A stretch of 64,000 nt of DNA from Photobacterium ganghwense. Its GTDB lineage: Bacteria > Pseudomonadota > Gammaproteobacteria > Enterobacterales > Vibrionaceae. Location: contig NZ_PYMI01000006.1 in assembly GCF_003025595.1 (NCBI RefSeq), positions 178,163-242,162 of the forward strand. The letters run 5' to 3'. Shown piece by piece: positions 7,636-15,892 of the stretch. The notes under the pieces were generated by a model. It made no database searches. It was not told the origin of the DNA and was given only the letters and a program-made list of their open reading frames with translations. A program made the position numbers and the translations under genes. Numbering within the stretch: the first letter of the stretch is position 1; each line of letters opens with the position of its first letter.

Positions 7636-9231
7636 ATGCACACGTCTGCTTCACATCAAATGCAAAAACCTAAAAAAACGTGGTTTACTCGTTTCCTCGA
7701 CACCGTCGAGTGGCTGGGTAACCTGTTGCCACACCCTATTACCCTTTTCGCTCTATTTTGTGTCGCAATTCTGGTTGCTTCCGGTATCGCCGGTTATTTT
7801 GAAATGTCGGTTGCCGATCCTCGCCCGGAAGGGGCGCCAGGACGTGCCGCGGATGGCGTCATTCATGTCGTGAGCCTGCTTAACGCTGAAGGCCTGCAGA
7901 AAATCGTCGCCAACCTGGTCGCTAACTTTACCGGCTTTGCCCCGCTGGGCACCGTGCTGGTTGCGATGCTGGGTGTCGCGATTGCTGAATATTCCGGTCT
8001 GCTGTCTGCCGCAATGCGTGGCCTGGTGATGGGTGCATCACGCCGCATGGTGACACTGGTGGTGGTCTTCGCTGGTATTATTTCCAATACCGCGTCTGAG
8101 CTGGGCTATGTGGTACTGATTCCACTGGCAGCCATGCTGTTCCATTCTCTGGGCCGTCATCCGCTGGCTGGTCTGGCGGCGGCTTTTGCCGGTGTGTCAG
8201 GTGGTTACAGTGCCAACCTGCTGCTGGGTACCGTTGACCCGCTGCTGTCAGGCATTACTGAAACCGCAGCACAAATGATCGACCCGACCTACACGGTCGG
8301 TCCTGAGGTGAACTGGTACTTCATGTTCGCGTCAACGTTCGCCATCACTATCATGGGTGCGTTCGTGACAGAGAAAATCGTTGAGCCGAAGCTGGGCAAA
8401 TACAACCCGGAAGACGCCAGTGATGATCTGGACCAGGACAAAATGGGTAAACTGACCGCGCTGGAGAAGAAAGCTCTGAAAGCCGCGGGTCTGGCTGCCC
8501 TGGTAGTATCTGCGCTGCTGGCTCTGACCATCGTGCCGGCAGACGGTATCCTGCGTAACCCGGAAACCGGTCTGATTTCAGGTTCACCGTTCCTGAAAGG
8601 TATTGTGGCGTTTATCTTCGTGTTCTTCGCCATTCCGGGTTTCGTGTACGGTAAAGTCGTGGGCACCATGAACAGTGACCGCGATGTGATCAATGCAATG
8701 TCCAAGTCGATGTCCACCATGGGCATGTACATTGTGCTGGTGTTCTTTGCCGCGCAGTTCGTTGCCTTCTTTAAGTGGACGAACTTCGGCCAGGTGTTTG
8801 CGGTTGCCGGTGCAGATATGCTGCAATCAATCGGTCTGACAGGCCCGATGCTGTTCTTCGCCTTCATCCTGATGTGTGGCTTTATCAACCTGATGATTGG
8901 TTCAGCGTCTGCACAGTGGGCGGTAACAGCGCCGATTTTTGTCCCGATGCTGATGCTGGTTGGCTACGCGCCGGAAACCATTCAGGCGGCATACCGTATC
9001 GGTGACTCAGTGACGAACATCATCACACCGATGATGAGCTACTTCGGGATGATCCTGGCCGTCGCGACCCGTTACCAGAAGAATCTGGGTCTGGGTACGC
9101 TGATCGCGACCATGCTGCCATACTCGATGGTATTCATCGTGGGTTGGAGCCTGATGTTCTACGTGTGGGTATTCATTCTGGGTATCCCGGTAGGCCCGGG
9201 TGCTGCCACCTACTACAACATCGGTGGCTAA
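7636..9231 (+). CDS. abgT: AbgT family transporter
   Basis: A 531-residue inner-membrane carrier of the AbgT family, whose E. coli member imports p-aminobenzoyl-glutamate and whose others export sulfonamides or antimetabolites. Family blocks include FLDTVEWLGNLLPHPITLF, FAPLGTVLVAMLGVAIAE, SNTASELGYVVLIPLAA, AGVSGGYSANLLLGTVDPLL and, near the end, GDSVTNIITPMMSYFG. The ATG at 7636 lies five bases after GGAGG. A three-base-loop terminator follows the stop. No abgAB hydrolase is adjacent, so the substrate cannot be named from context. Confidence 0.9.
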   Translation: MHTSASHQMQKPKKTWFTRFLDTVEWLGNLLPHPITLFALFCVAILVASGIAGYFEMSVADPRPEGAPGRAADGVIHVVSLLNAEGLQKIVANLVANFTGFAPLGTVLVAMLGVAIAEYSGLLSAAMRGLVMGASRRMVTLVVVFAGIISNTASELGYVVLIPLAAMLFHSLGRHPLAGLAAAFAGVSGGYSANLLLGTVDPLLSGITETAAQMIDPTYTVGPEVNWYFMFASTFAITIMGAFVTEKIVEPKLGKYNPEDASDDLDQDKMGKLTALEKKALKAAGLAALVVSALLALTIVPADGILRNPETGLISGSPFLKGIVAFIFVFFAIPGFVYGKVVGTMNSDRDVINAMSKSMSTMGMYIVLVFFAAQFVAFFKWTNFGQVFAVAGADMLQSIGLTGPMLFFAFILMCGFINLMIGSASAQWAVTAPIFVPMLMLVGYAPETIQAAYRIGDSVTNIITPMMSYFGMILAVATRYQKNLGLGTLIATMLPYSMVFIVGWSLMFYVWVFILGIPVGPGAATYYNIGG

Positions 9232-9269
9232 CAGGCCGCTACTGGGTAGCGACTGATACACCATGATGA

Positions 9270-9296
9270 AATAAGCCGGGCATTGCCCGGCTTATT
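9270..9296 (+). terminator. Intrinsic terminator after abgT
   Basis: Stem GCCGGGC/GCCCGGC (9275-9281 with 9285-9291), loop ATT, extended by AATAA/TTATT pairs. Confidence 0.75.
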
Positions 9297-9352
9297 GCTG
9301 TTTAGCACCATGACTTTATCTGCCCTCGCTCGGCGACAGTGGCGGCAAACAC

Positions 9353-10573
9353 TTAGCCCGGCAGAGCCGCGAGATAACTTTCCGCCCAGCTCACCGCCTG
9401 CTGATAACTGTCCCCGATCCGCTCGGCACTCAGAGCCAGAGTCTGGCTGGCATGCCGGACGCTGTCCCAGTCGGCACGCTCATACGCCGTGACCAGTTCC
9501 AGCAATATCCCCAACTTCCCCTGTCGTGCCAGCAACGCGGTTGTCACCGCAGCTTCCAGCGGTAACTGTTGCAGCAGTGTTGCCAGCGGCTGATCCAGCA
9601 GCCCGTCCAGCAGGGAAAGCAGCCCGGTCATAAAGGCGATCCGGCTATCAATCGGCCCCTCACCCTCGGCGGCCAGCAGCTCACACATCTTCGCCCGTTG
9701 CAGCGATAACGCATACAACTCACTGGGTTTGTGCCGGGCAGCCCGCGCGGTCGCCACCACGCTCACAAACACCTTAAGTCGCTCTTCGCCCAGATAGATC
9801 AACGCCTGCCGAAACCCATTGATCGGCACGGTGGTACGTCGCTCGGCAGTGTTGACAAAGCGCAGCAGCAAATAAGACAGGGACACATCCGAGGCGACAA
9901 TCTGCTCCACCCGATCGACATCAATCTGCGGGCGACACACTTCCTGCAACAGCCGCAGGGTCACCATTCGCTCAGGTTTGATCAGGCGCTGTTTCACCAG
10001 CTCCGGCCGACTGAAATAGTAGCCCTGAAAGAAATGGAAACCGGCTTCATAGGTCTGCATGAACTCTTCATGGGTTTCGACTTTTTCCGCCAGGAACATC
10101 AGCTTGTGGTGACGATGGTCGGCAAGGTACGCGCAGGCCGCCTCGACCCCGATTTTCATCAGATCGAGTTTGAGAATATGCACATACGGAAAAAAGCGCT
10201 GCCAGCGGGGATCCAGGTCAAAATCATCCAAGGCGATCAGGTAGCCCTGTTGGCTGAGCTGGCGAATAGCCTCCAGCAGTTGATCATTCGGCTCGCAGCT
10301 TTCCAGTACCTCAATCACCACCTGCTTTTTCGGCAGCATCAACGGCTGCAGGCGCAGCAGGCTCTTTTGCGGAAAATTGATAAAACAACGCTGGCCCAGT
10401 GCGGCCAGGCTGGAATGACCGGACAGAAAGTTTTCCACCAGCAGGCGGCAGGTCGCGTTGTTCTCTTCAATATCGGGAAATGCATTGCTTTCCCCGTCGC
10501 GAAACAACAGCTCATAGCCAGCCGTTTTCTGCTGGCGGTTAAAGATAGGCTGACGGGCAACATAAGAGTACAT
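9353..10573 (-). CDS. EAL-HDOD domain signalling protein (YuxH type)
   Basis: A 406-residue cytosolic protein. Residues about 1-200 form an EAL-like domain (VARQPIFNRQQ, YELLFR, ALDDFDLDP, FQGYYFSRP). Residues about 205-400 form an HDOD domain (IVASDVSLSYLLLRFVN, GFRQALIYLGEERLKVF). The glycines after the canonical DDFG motif are replaced (DDFDLD), and the usual KID is KLD. Cyclic di-GMP hydrolysis is therefore doubtful and a binding or scaffold role is plausible. Vibrios carry several such proteins in motility and biofilm control. Single gene, not in an obvious operon. Confidence 0.85.
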   Translation of the reverse strand: MYSYVARQPIFNRQQKTAGYELLFRDGESNAFPDIEENNATCRLLVENFLSGHSSLAALGQRCFINFPQKSLLRLQPLMLPKKQVVIEVLESCEPNDQLLEAIRQLSQQGYLIALDDFDLDPRWQRFFPYVHILKLDLMKIGVEAACAYLADHRHHKLMFLAEKVETHEEFMQTYEAGFHFFQGYYFSRPELVKQRLIKPERMVTLRLLQEVCRPQIDVDRVEQIVASDVSLSYLLLRFVNTAERRTTVPINGFRQALIYLGEERLKVFVSVVATARAARHKPSELYALSLQRAKMCELLAAEGEGPIDSRIAFMTGLLSLLDGLLDQPLATLLQQLPLEAAVTTALLARQGKLGILLELVTAYERADWDSVRHASQTLALSAERIGDSYQQAVSWAESYLAALPG

Positions 10574-10671
10574 GGTAGCGGGGCGTGCCTCCGACGCTCT
10601 GGATCGACAAAGCCGTGGAGTATACCACCATCCCCGGCTCTCAAGTCAGTCCCCTATTACCCGTGCCTTGC

Positions 10672-11289
10672 TCAAGCTTTGGCGGTGGCCAGCAGAGCAC
10701 CGCAGCCGATAAACATCGAGCCGAACACCCGGTTCAGGGTTGCCATCACCCGGTCAGAACGAATGTAACCAGCCAGGCGCGAGGCCAGGGTGACATATGT
10801 CAGCATCACCACCATATCCACCAGCACCGTGGTTATGCCCAGCACCAGCAACTGCGGTCCCTGTGGCTCAGTCGGCACCAGAAACTGCGGGAACAACGCC
10901 ACCAGAAACACCACGGTTTTCGGGTTGGTCAGGTTCACCAAAATCGCCTGTCGGCACAGTTGCCCACTGGTCACATGCTCATGGCCGGTAGTGACCGCCA
11001 TGGAACTACGATCCCGCCACTTCTGAATACCGAGCCAGACCAGGTACGCCGCACCGACCCATTTAATCGCCGTGAACGCGGTCGCCGACTGTGCCAGCAA
11101 CGCCCCGAGACCCACTCCAACCAGAGCAATATGCACGCTGAGTCCGATTTGCAGGCCCAGGATCGAGGCCAGTGACTTACGCCAGCCGTACACCATCCCG
11201 TTGCTGATCGAATTGACCGTCCCGGAACCCGGGGCCAGACTGAACACTATGGCCGTTGCGAGGTAGGCCAACCAGATATCGACACTCAC
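10672..11289 (-). CDS. rhtB: Homoserine/homoserine lactone efflux protein RhtB
   Basis: A 205-residue LysE-superfamily exporter with six predicted membrane helices, exporting homoserine and related amino acids in E. coli. It starts VSVDIWLAYLATAIVFSLAPGSGTVNS. The PGSG motif and ILVNLTNPKTVVFLVALFPQF match RhtB closely. The GTG at 11289 is preceded by AGGAG seven bases away. It is divergent from pldB; E. coli has rhtB, pldB and yigL side by side, supporting the assignment. Confidence 0.88.
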   Translation of the reverse strand: MSVDIWLAYLATAIVFSLAPGSGTVNSISNGMVYGWRKSLASILGLQIGLSVHIALVGVGLGALLAQSATAFTAIKWVGAAYLVWLGIQKWRDRSSMAVTTGHEHVTSGQLCRQAILVNLTNPKTVVFLVALFPQFLVPTEPQGPQLLVLGITTVLVDMVVMLTYVTLASRLAGYIRSDRVMATLNRVFGSMFIGCGALLATAKA

Positions 11290-11461
11290 GTTAAGACTCC
11301 TGACAAATATGGGCACTCCGGCCTTAGCGGCCGCCGCGCAGGAATGGATGAAAAGTACTACAAATTAACAGGTGATGCGGGCAGGAAGCAACTGATACCA
11401 AGTACAGGCTGGTCGGACAATCCGTTATACTGGAGTCAATTGCGGACAAACGAGAAGGCAC

Positions 11462-12463
11462 ATGACAAGCAAGCCACCGTTGTATTTCGATTTTTCCCAG
11501 GAATCCCATTTTGCGGCCACGATGGCCGGACCTGTTGCCGAGTTGTGGCAGCAACGCCAGGAAGGCATGTTTCAGGGTGCTGCCGAGCTGAATATCGGCT
11601 GGGCCGCCCTGACCGGGCACAACGCCGACAAAGCGATCATCGTGGTCAACGGCCGGGTAGAAAGCTACTGGAAATATCAGGAAGTGTTCTACGATCTGGT
11701 CCGTCAGGGCTACGATGTGTTTGCCCTCGATCACCGAGGCCAGGGCGTGTCCGATCGCCTGACGGAAGACACCCAACTGGGTCACGTCGAACACTTTGAC
11801 GACTATGTCGCCGATCTCGACACCTTCATCCAGCAGGTCATCCTGCCGCGTGGCTATCAGCAACATTTCATGCTGGCCCATTCCATGGGCGGCACCATTG
11901 CCAGCCTGTATCTTGCCCGGCACCCCGACGTGGTCGATAGCGCGGTGCTGAGCGCGCCGATGCACGGCATTCACCTCAAAAACTGGATGCGCCCGATCGC
12001 CTCACCGCTGGCGCGTATGGTCGAGCACATCAAACGCCAGCCGGACTACGCGCCGGGACAGCTGCCTTACTATCCGAAACCTTTTGCTGATAACGCGCTG
12101 TGCCAGAGTGAAGTACGTTACCAATGGTTCCGGGACCTTTATGAACACAGGCAGGAACTGCGCCTGGGCGGGCCGAGTGCGCGCTGGGTCTGGCAGGGGA
12201 TGGCAGCAGCCAAACGCTGCATGTTCGAGGCCGGCAATATCACCGCCCCGGTTCTGCTGCTGCAGGCCAGCGATGACACCATCATTGATAACCGTGCCCA
12301 CGGCCGCTTTTGCGAGGCCATGCACCGTGCCAGCCGGGACTGCGAACTGAAAGTGATCCACGGTGCCCGCCATGAGCTGTTGTTTGAATCTGACAAGTAC
12401 CGCCAGCCGGTGCTGGCCGCTGCGATCAGCCATTTTCGGAAAGCGGAAATCTCCCCGGCATAA
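11462..12463 (+). CDS. pldB: Lysophospholipase L2 (PldB), alpha/beta hydrolase
   Basis: A 333-residue alpha/beta hydrolase that in E. coli removes acyl chains from 2-acyl lysophospholipids at the inner membrane. The nucleophile elbow is AHSMGG (Ser near residue 142). An Asp in LLQASDDTIIDN (near 279) and His in HGARHELLFES (near 307) complete a triad. The segment FALDHRGQGVSDRL is typical of monoacylglycerol-lipase-like hydrolases. Its position between rhtB and yigL reproduces the E. coli order. It has no signal peptide. Confidence 0.9.
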   Translation: MTSKPPLYFDFSQESHFAATMAGPVAELWQQRQEGMFQGAAELNIGWAALTGHNADKAIIVVNGRVESYWKYQEVFYDLVRQGYDVFALDHRGQGVSDRLTEDTQLGHVEHFDDYVADLDTFIQQVILPRGYQQHFMLAHSMGGTIASLYLARHPDVVDSAVLSAPMHGIHLKNWMRPIASPLARMVEHIKRQPDYAPGQLPYYPKPFADNALCQSEVRYQWFRDLYEHRQELRLGGPSARWVWQGMAAAKRCMFEAGNITAPVLLLQASDDTIIDNRAHGRFCEAMHRASRDCELKVIHGARHELLFESDKYRQPVLAAAISHFRKAEISPA

Positions 12464-12559
12464 ATTAACCTCTTTTCTCTGGGGCGAACTGGTTTAAAAT
12501 CCAACCAGTTTCCCCAAAACCTGAGGTTTTGGCCCGCGGTTTTGACCACGAGAGGTTTC

Positions 12560-13360
12560 ATGTACAAGATTATTGCTTCTGATCTCGACGGCACCCTGCT
12601 GACCCCGGATCACAAGATTGCGCCATTTACCAAAGCCACCCTGAACCAGCTGCACCAGCTCGGGAAGGATTTCATCTTTGCCACCGGCCGCCACCACATC
12701 GATGTTGCCGGGATGCGTGAGCAGCTGGGCATTCCGGCATACATGATCACCTCCAACGGCGCCCGGGTGCACAACTGCCAGGGTGAGGTTATCTTCAAAC
12801 AAGACGTGGCCGAAGACGTGGCCAGCGACATCATCGCTCTGGCGAAACAGGATCCGGCGCTGAAAATCCACCTGTACCGCAACGATGACTGGCTGCTGAA
12901 CGTCGAAGACGAGGAATTGAAGAAATTCCACGACACCTTCAGCTACAAGCTGTTTGATGTCGATAACCCACCGCTCCAGGGGCTGGCAAAGATCTTCTTC
13001 ACCCGTGACGATCGCGATCACGACAAACTGGTCGAGTGGGAAAACACCTTCAATGACCTGTTTGGCGAGCGCGTAAACGTGGCGTTTTCGACCCCTTGGT
13101 GTCTGGAAATCATGGATGCTAAAGTGTCAAAAGGTCACGCGCTGGAAGCGGTCGCCAAAGAAAAGGGCCACACGCTGGCAGACTGCATCGCGTTTGGTGA
13201 CGGCATGAACGACATTGAAATGCTGAGTATGGCCGGTAAAGGGCTGATCATGGGCACCGCGCATGAGAAAGTGAAGCGTGCCCTGCCGGAGCATGACATC
13301 ATCGGAGCCTGTGATGACGAGGCCGTAGCCCACTATCTGGCTGAACTGCTGATCAAATAG
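12560..13360 (+). CDS. yigL: Cof-type HAD phosphatase YigL
   Basis: A 266-residue cytosolic phosphatase of the haloacid dehalogenase superfamily, Cof subfamily. Motif I is IIASDLDGTLL near the N-terminus, with Asp nucleophile and proton donor. Motif II lies in ITSNGARV and motif IV is FGDGMNDIEML near residue 218. E. coli YigL dephosphorylates sugar phosphates and pyridoxal phosphate and aids glucose-phosphate stress recovery. The ATG at 12560 follows GAGAGG; an in-frame ATG at 12542 is less likely. It lies about 100 bases after pldB and is probably cotranscribed. Confidence 0.88.
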   Translation: MYKIIASDLDGTLLTPDHKIAPFTKATLNQLHQLGKDFIFATGRHHIDVAGMREQLGIPAYMITSNGARVHNCQGEVIFKQDVAEDVASDIIALAKQDPALKIHLYRNDDWLLNVEDEELKKFHDTFSYKLFDVDNPPLQGLAKIFFTRDDRDHDKLVEWENTFNDLFGERVNVAFSTPWCLEIMDAKVSKGHALEAVAKEKGHTLADCIAFGDGMNDIEMLSMAGKGLIMGTAHEKVKRALPEHDIIGACDDEAVAHYLAELLIK

Positions 13361-13446
13361 GTCTTCGCTGGCGAACTCAGGTCAGTCATGCGCTGGTGTT
13401 ACTCAACCAGCCTTGCTGACCTGCTAATGCATAACGACCATGAACA

Positions 13447-13476
13447 AAGCTGCCCACTGAGAGGCAGCTTTTTTGT
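13447..13476 (+). terminator. Intrinsic terminator after pldB-yigL
   Basis: Stem AAGCTGCC/GGCAGCTT (13447-13454 with 13463-13470), 8-base loop, followed by a T run. Confidence 0.8.
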
Positions 13477-13570
13477 CCCTGGGATTCGCACCTCAGCCCG
13501 AGGATGCAAGTAAACCTGAGATTGAAACCAAGGCAGACGCTGACGCATCCCCAAAAACCAGGCGCGCGTC

Positions 13571-14029
13571 TTAAAACTGCCCGGTCATCTGCAAGATTTC
13601 GTGCCACTGGACATCCGTCACCGGCATAATGCTCAGGCGGCTGCCGCGCTGTACCAAAGGCAGTTCCGCCAGGGCCGGATTGGCTTTCATCCGCTTGAGT
13701 GACACCAGCCGCAGGTGACGCTGGTATTCAATATCGACCATCACCCAACGCGGGTTTTCGGGCGCTGACTTAGGATCAAAGTACGGACTTTCAGGGTCAA
13801 ACTGGAAATGGTCCGGATACGCTTCCCGGATCACCGTCGCGATACCGACCACCCCGACATCCTTGCACGATGAGTGATAGATAAAGACCTGATCGCCGAC
13901 TTTTATCTCATCGCGCATCATATTTCGGGCCTGGTAATTACGTACCCCTTCCCAGCAGGAAACTTTCTGTTGTTTCAGGGTGTCTATGGAAAAAGTGTCC
14001 GGCTCTGTCTTAAATAACCAATACGCCAT
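13571..14029 (-). CDS. EVE domain protein
   Basis: A 152-residue cytosolic EVE-domain protein. The start MAYWLFKTEPDTFSIDTL and the core WEGVRNYQARNMMRDEIKVGD then FIYHSSCK are family hallmarks. The EVE fold belongs to the PUA-like group and binds modified bases or nucleic acid; the related human THYN1 is linked to modified cytosine reading. The bacterial role is not settled. It is divergent from the lipoprotein gene at 14089, sharing a short 59-base promoter region. Confidence 0.87.
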   Translation of the reverse strand: MAYWLFKTEPDTFSIDTLKQQKVSCWEGVRNYQARNMMRDEIKVGDQVFIYHSSCKDVGVVGIATVIREAYPDHFQFDPESPYFDPKSAPENPRWVMVDIEYQRHLRLVSLKRMKANPALAELPLVQRGSRLSIMPVTDVQWHEILQMTGQF

Positions 14030-14088
14030 CCTGATACTCTTTTTTTGTAAATTGACTCACGCCCAGCCTATCACAACGAGGGAACCCG

Positions 14089-15132
14089 ATGATACGTCCA
14101 GCCAATGCCTTTGCCCCATCACTTCTGCTGACCGCCCTGCTGGCCGGTTGTGCCGGTAGCCCGGACAAGCCTGAAGAGCCAGCCGACACCACACCGGACA
14201 CCGAGGTACAGACTCCGGCGCAGGTGCAGGCCTTCATGCTACGGGGGCAAGTGGTGCTGAGTGCGGACAATCGCTATATCCAGCCATGTAACAGCCAGCA
14301 GCAGTACTGGCTGACCCTGCCGGACAAAAACCTGCCGGCCGCTGACGCCCTGGCCTCCCGTTATGGCCAGCCGCCGCTGTATGGTGAGTTTATTGGTTAT
14401 CTGGAGCCGGCAGCCGATGAAGGCCGGGAAGCCGATTTTGATGCCCGATTTGTGGTGAAACAACTCAACCTGCTGTCCGCCGAAGTGGCAGACGGCTGCC
14501 AGCAACGGCCGCAGACCACCCGCGCCTTTGGCAACGAGCCGTTCTGGATGGCCGAGGTTCAGGCCGATCGCATCAGCCTGACCCAACCGGGACAGGCCAC
14601 CGAGCAGCAAGCGATCACCAGCCGGGATATCCGTTCTGGACATCAGGTTTATCAGGGCACCGACAGCAAACTGACCATGAATCAGGCCCAGTGCAATGAC
14701 ACCATGAGCGACAGCCTGTATGGCTGGCAGTCCACCCTGAGCTGGAAAGGCCGCAAGTATCAGGGGTGTGCGACCCTCGGTGCCCGCGATGTGACCCTCA
14801 CCTGGAGCGGCACTTATCAGGGCACCACGTATCTGGGAGAGAAACCGACCCTGACCACCACACTGGAGCTGAAGCCGGACCATTCGGCCGTCACCCGTTA
14901 CACTTACCCGAGCGGTGAGCCGGGCCTGCAGGAGCGCGGCTTCTGGCAGCAGGCCGGTGAAGGCAAAGTGAAGGTCACCATGGCCCAGTACCAGGGCCGC
15001 CGCCTGATCAGCGAGCGGGTATTTGTACGCGACGGCGAACAACTTTCCGCAAACGAGGAGACCATCAATGGGGAAACCTACTTCCTCGGTGACAGCGGCC
15101 TGACTCTGCGTAAGCAGCCCGCACCGCAATAA
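14089..15132 (+). CDS. COG3650/NlpE-like lipoprotein
   Basis: A 347-residue predicted lipoprotein: hydrophobic signal and lipobox LLAGC (Cys21), with Ala at +2, favouring outer-membrane sorting. A Pro/Glu/Thr-rich linker follows. Residues about 50-140 contain a first domain (FMLRGQVVLSADNRYIQPC). Residues about 145-230 fit a COG3650 domain (FGNEPFWMAEV, then MSDSLYGWQS). The C-terminal part (TTTLELKPDHSAVTRY) resembles an NlpE-type repeat. Such proteins are envelope stress or copper-tolerance associated, but this is family inference. It precedes the DTW gene by about 80 bases. Confidence 0.72.
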   Translation: MIRPANAFAPSLLLTALLAGCAGSPDKPEEPADTTPDTEVQTPAQVQAFMLRGQVVLSADNRYIQPCNSQQQYWLTLPDKNLPAADALASRYGQPPLYGEFIGYLEPAADEGREADFDARFVVKQLNLLSAEVADGCQQRPQTTRAFGNEPFWMAEVQADRISLTQPGQATEQQAITSRDIRSGHQVYQGTDSKLTMNQAQCNDTMSDSLYGWQSTLSWKGRKYQGCATLGARDVTLTWSGTYQGTTYLGEKPTLTTTLELKPDHSAVTRYTYPSGEPGLQERGFWQQAGEGKVKVTMAQYQGRRLISERVFVRDGEQLSANEETINGETYFLGDSGLTLRKQPAPQ

Positions 15133-15213
15133 CCCTGCACACTGACACCACCTTTGCTTCCGCTCTCAGGTGTGCCACACTCGGCACACCTGAAAGCCCG
15201 GAAGACCTCGCTG

Positions 15214-15825
15214 ATGACCCACCCGACTGCCTGTCCCCGCTGCGGACTGCGTTTTAACTGCATTTGCCATGCTGAACCAACCCTGGGCTGCACCGTACCG
15301 TTTGTGCTGCTGACCCACCCTAATGAACTGGGCAAAACCACCAATACCGGCCAACTGATGACACGTACACTGCCCGATTGCCAGCGTTTGATCTGGGACC
15401 GGGTAAATCCGCCGCAAGCTCTGCTCGAGCAGATAGCCGATCCACGCTACCAGCCATGGCTGCTATTTCCCGGTGATGACACCACCCCGGCTTCCCCTTT
15501 TCAGGCCCAGCCCGGCAAAACCCCGCTGATCATTATTCTCGATGCAACCTGGCAGGAAGCCCGCAAGATGGTGCGCCGCAGCCCGTGGCTGGCGGCCCTG
15601 CCTCGCCTGGCACTGGTCCCTCAGGCTGACTCAGCCTATGCGCTGCGTCGTAATCAGCAGCCCGGTAACTTGTGTACCTGCGAAGCTGGTATTGCCGTGC
15701 TGCAAGAACTGGGATTTGCCCCGGATGCCGACCGGTTGCAGGAATATTTCGCGACCTTTATCGACATTTTCCACGCCGAACAGAGCGGCCATCAGAAAAA
15801 GCCGCCCGCTCACAACAAATCCTGA
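15214..15825 (+). CDS. tapT: tRNA-uridine aminocarboxypropyltransferase (DTW domain, TapT/YfiP-like)
   Basis: A 203-residue DTW-domain enzyme. TapT installs the acp3U47 modification in tRNA using S-adenosylmethionine as the aminocarboxypropyl donor. Visible features are the N-terminal zinc-type cysteines CPRCGLRFNCIC, the conserved LLTHPNELGKTTNTG block, and the DTW signature as LDATWQEARKM near residue 110, followed by LRRNQQPGNLCTCEA. I choose the ATG at 15214 over the one at 15154 because homologues begin just before the Cys motif. A palindrome 12 bases after the stop may terminate it. Confidence 0.85.
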   Translation: MTHPTACPRCGLRFNCICHAEPTLGCTVPFVLLTHPNELGKTTNTGQLMTRTLPDCQRLIWDRVNPPQALLEQIADPRYQPWLLFPGDDTTPASPFQAQPGKTPLIIILDATWQEARKMVRRSPWLAALPRLALVPQADSAYALRRNQQPGNLCTCEAGIAVLQELGFAPDADRLQEYFATFIDIFHAEQSGHQKKPPAHNKS

Positions 15826-15836
15826 CCGCTTCTTCT

Positions 15837-15874
15837 ATACTTAAAAACCGACTGATTAGTCGGTTTTTAAGTAT
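15837..15874. promoter_or_regulatory. 38-bp perfect palindrome: probable TetR operator and tapT terminator
   Basis: Two perfect 17-base arms, ATACTTAAAAACCGACT and its complement, flank GATT. The core ACCGACT-GATT-AGTCGGT is a typical TetR-family operator. It sits 18 bases before the aldehyde dehydrogenase start, in an operon that ends with a TetR gene. Its A/T tracts would also make a terminator hairpin for tapT. The double role is inferred. Confidence 0.7.
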
Positions 15875-15892
15875 TCAGACGGAGGCGACGAC

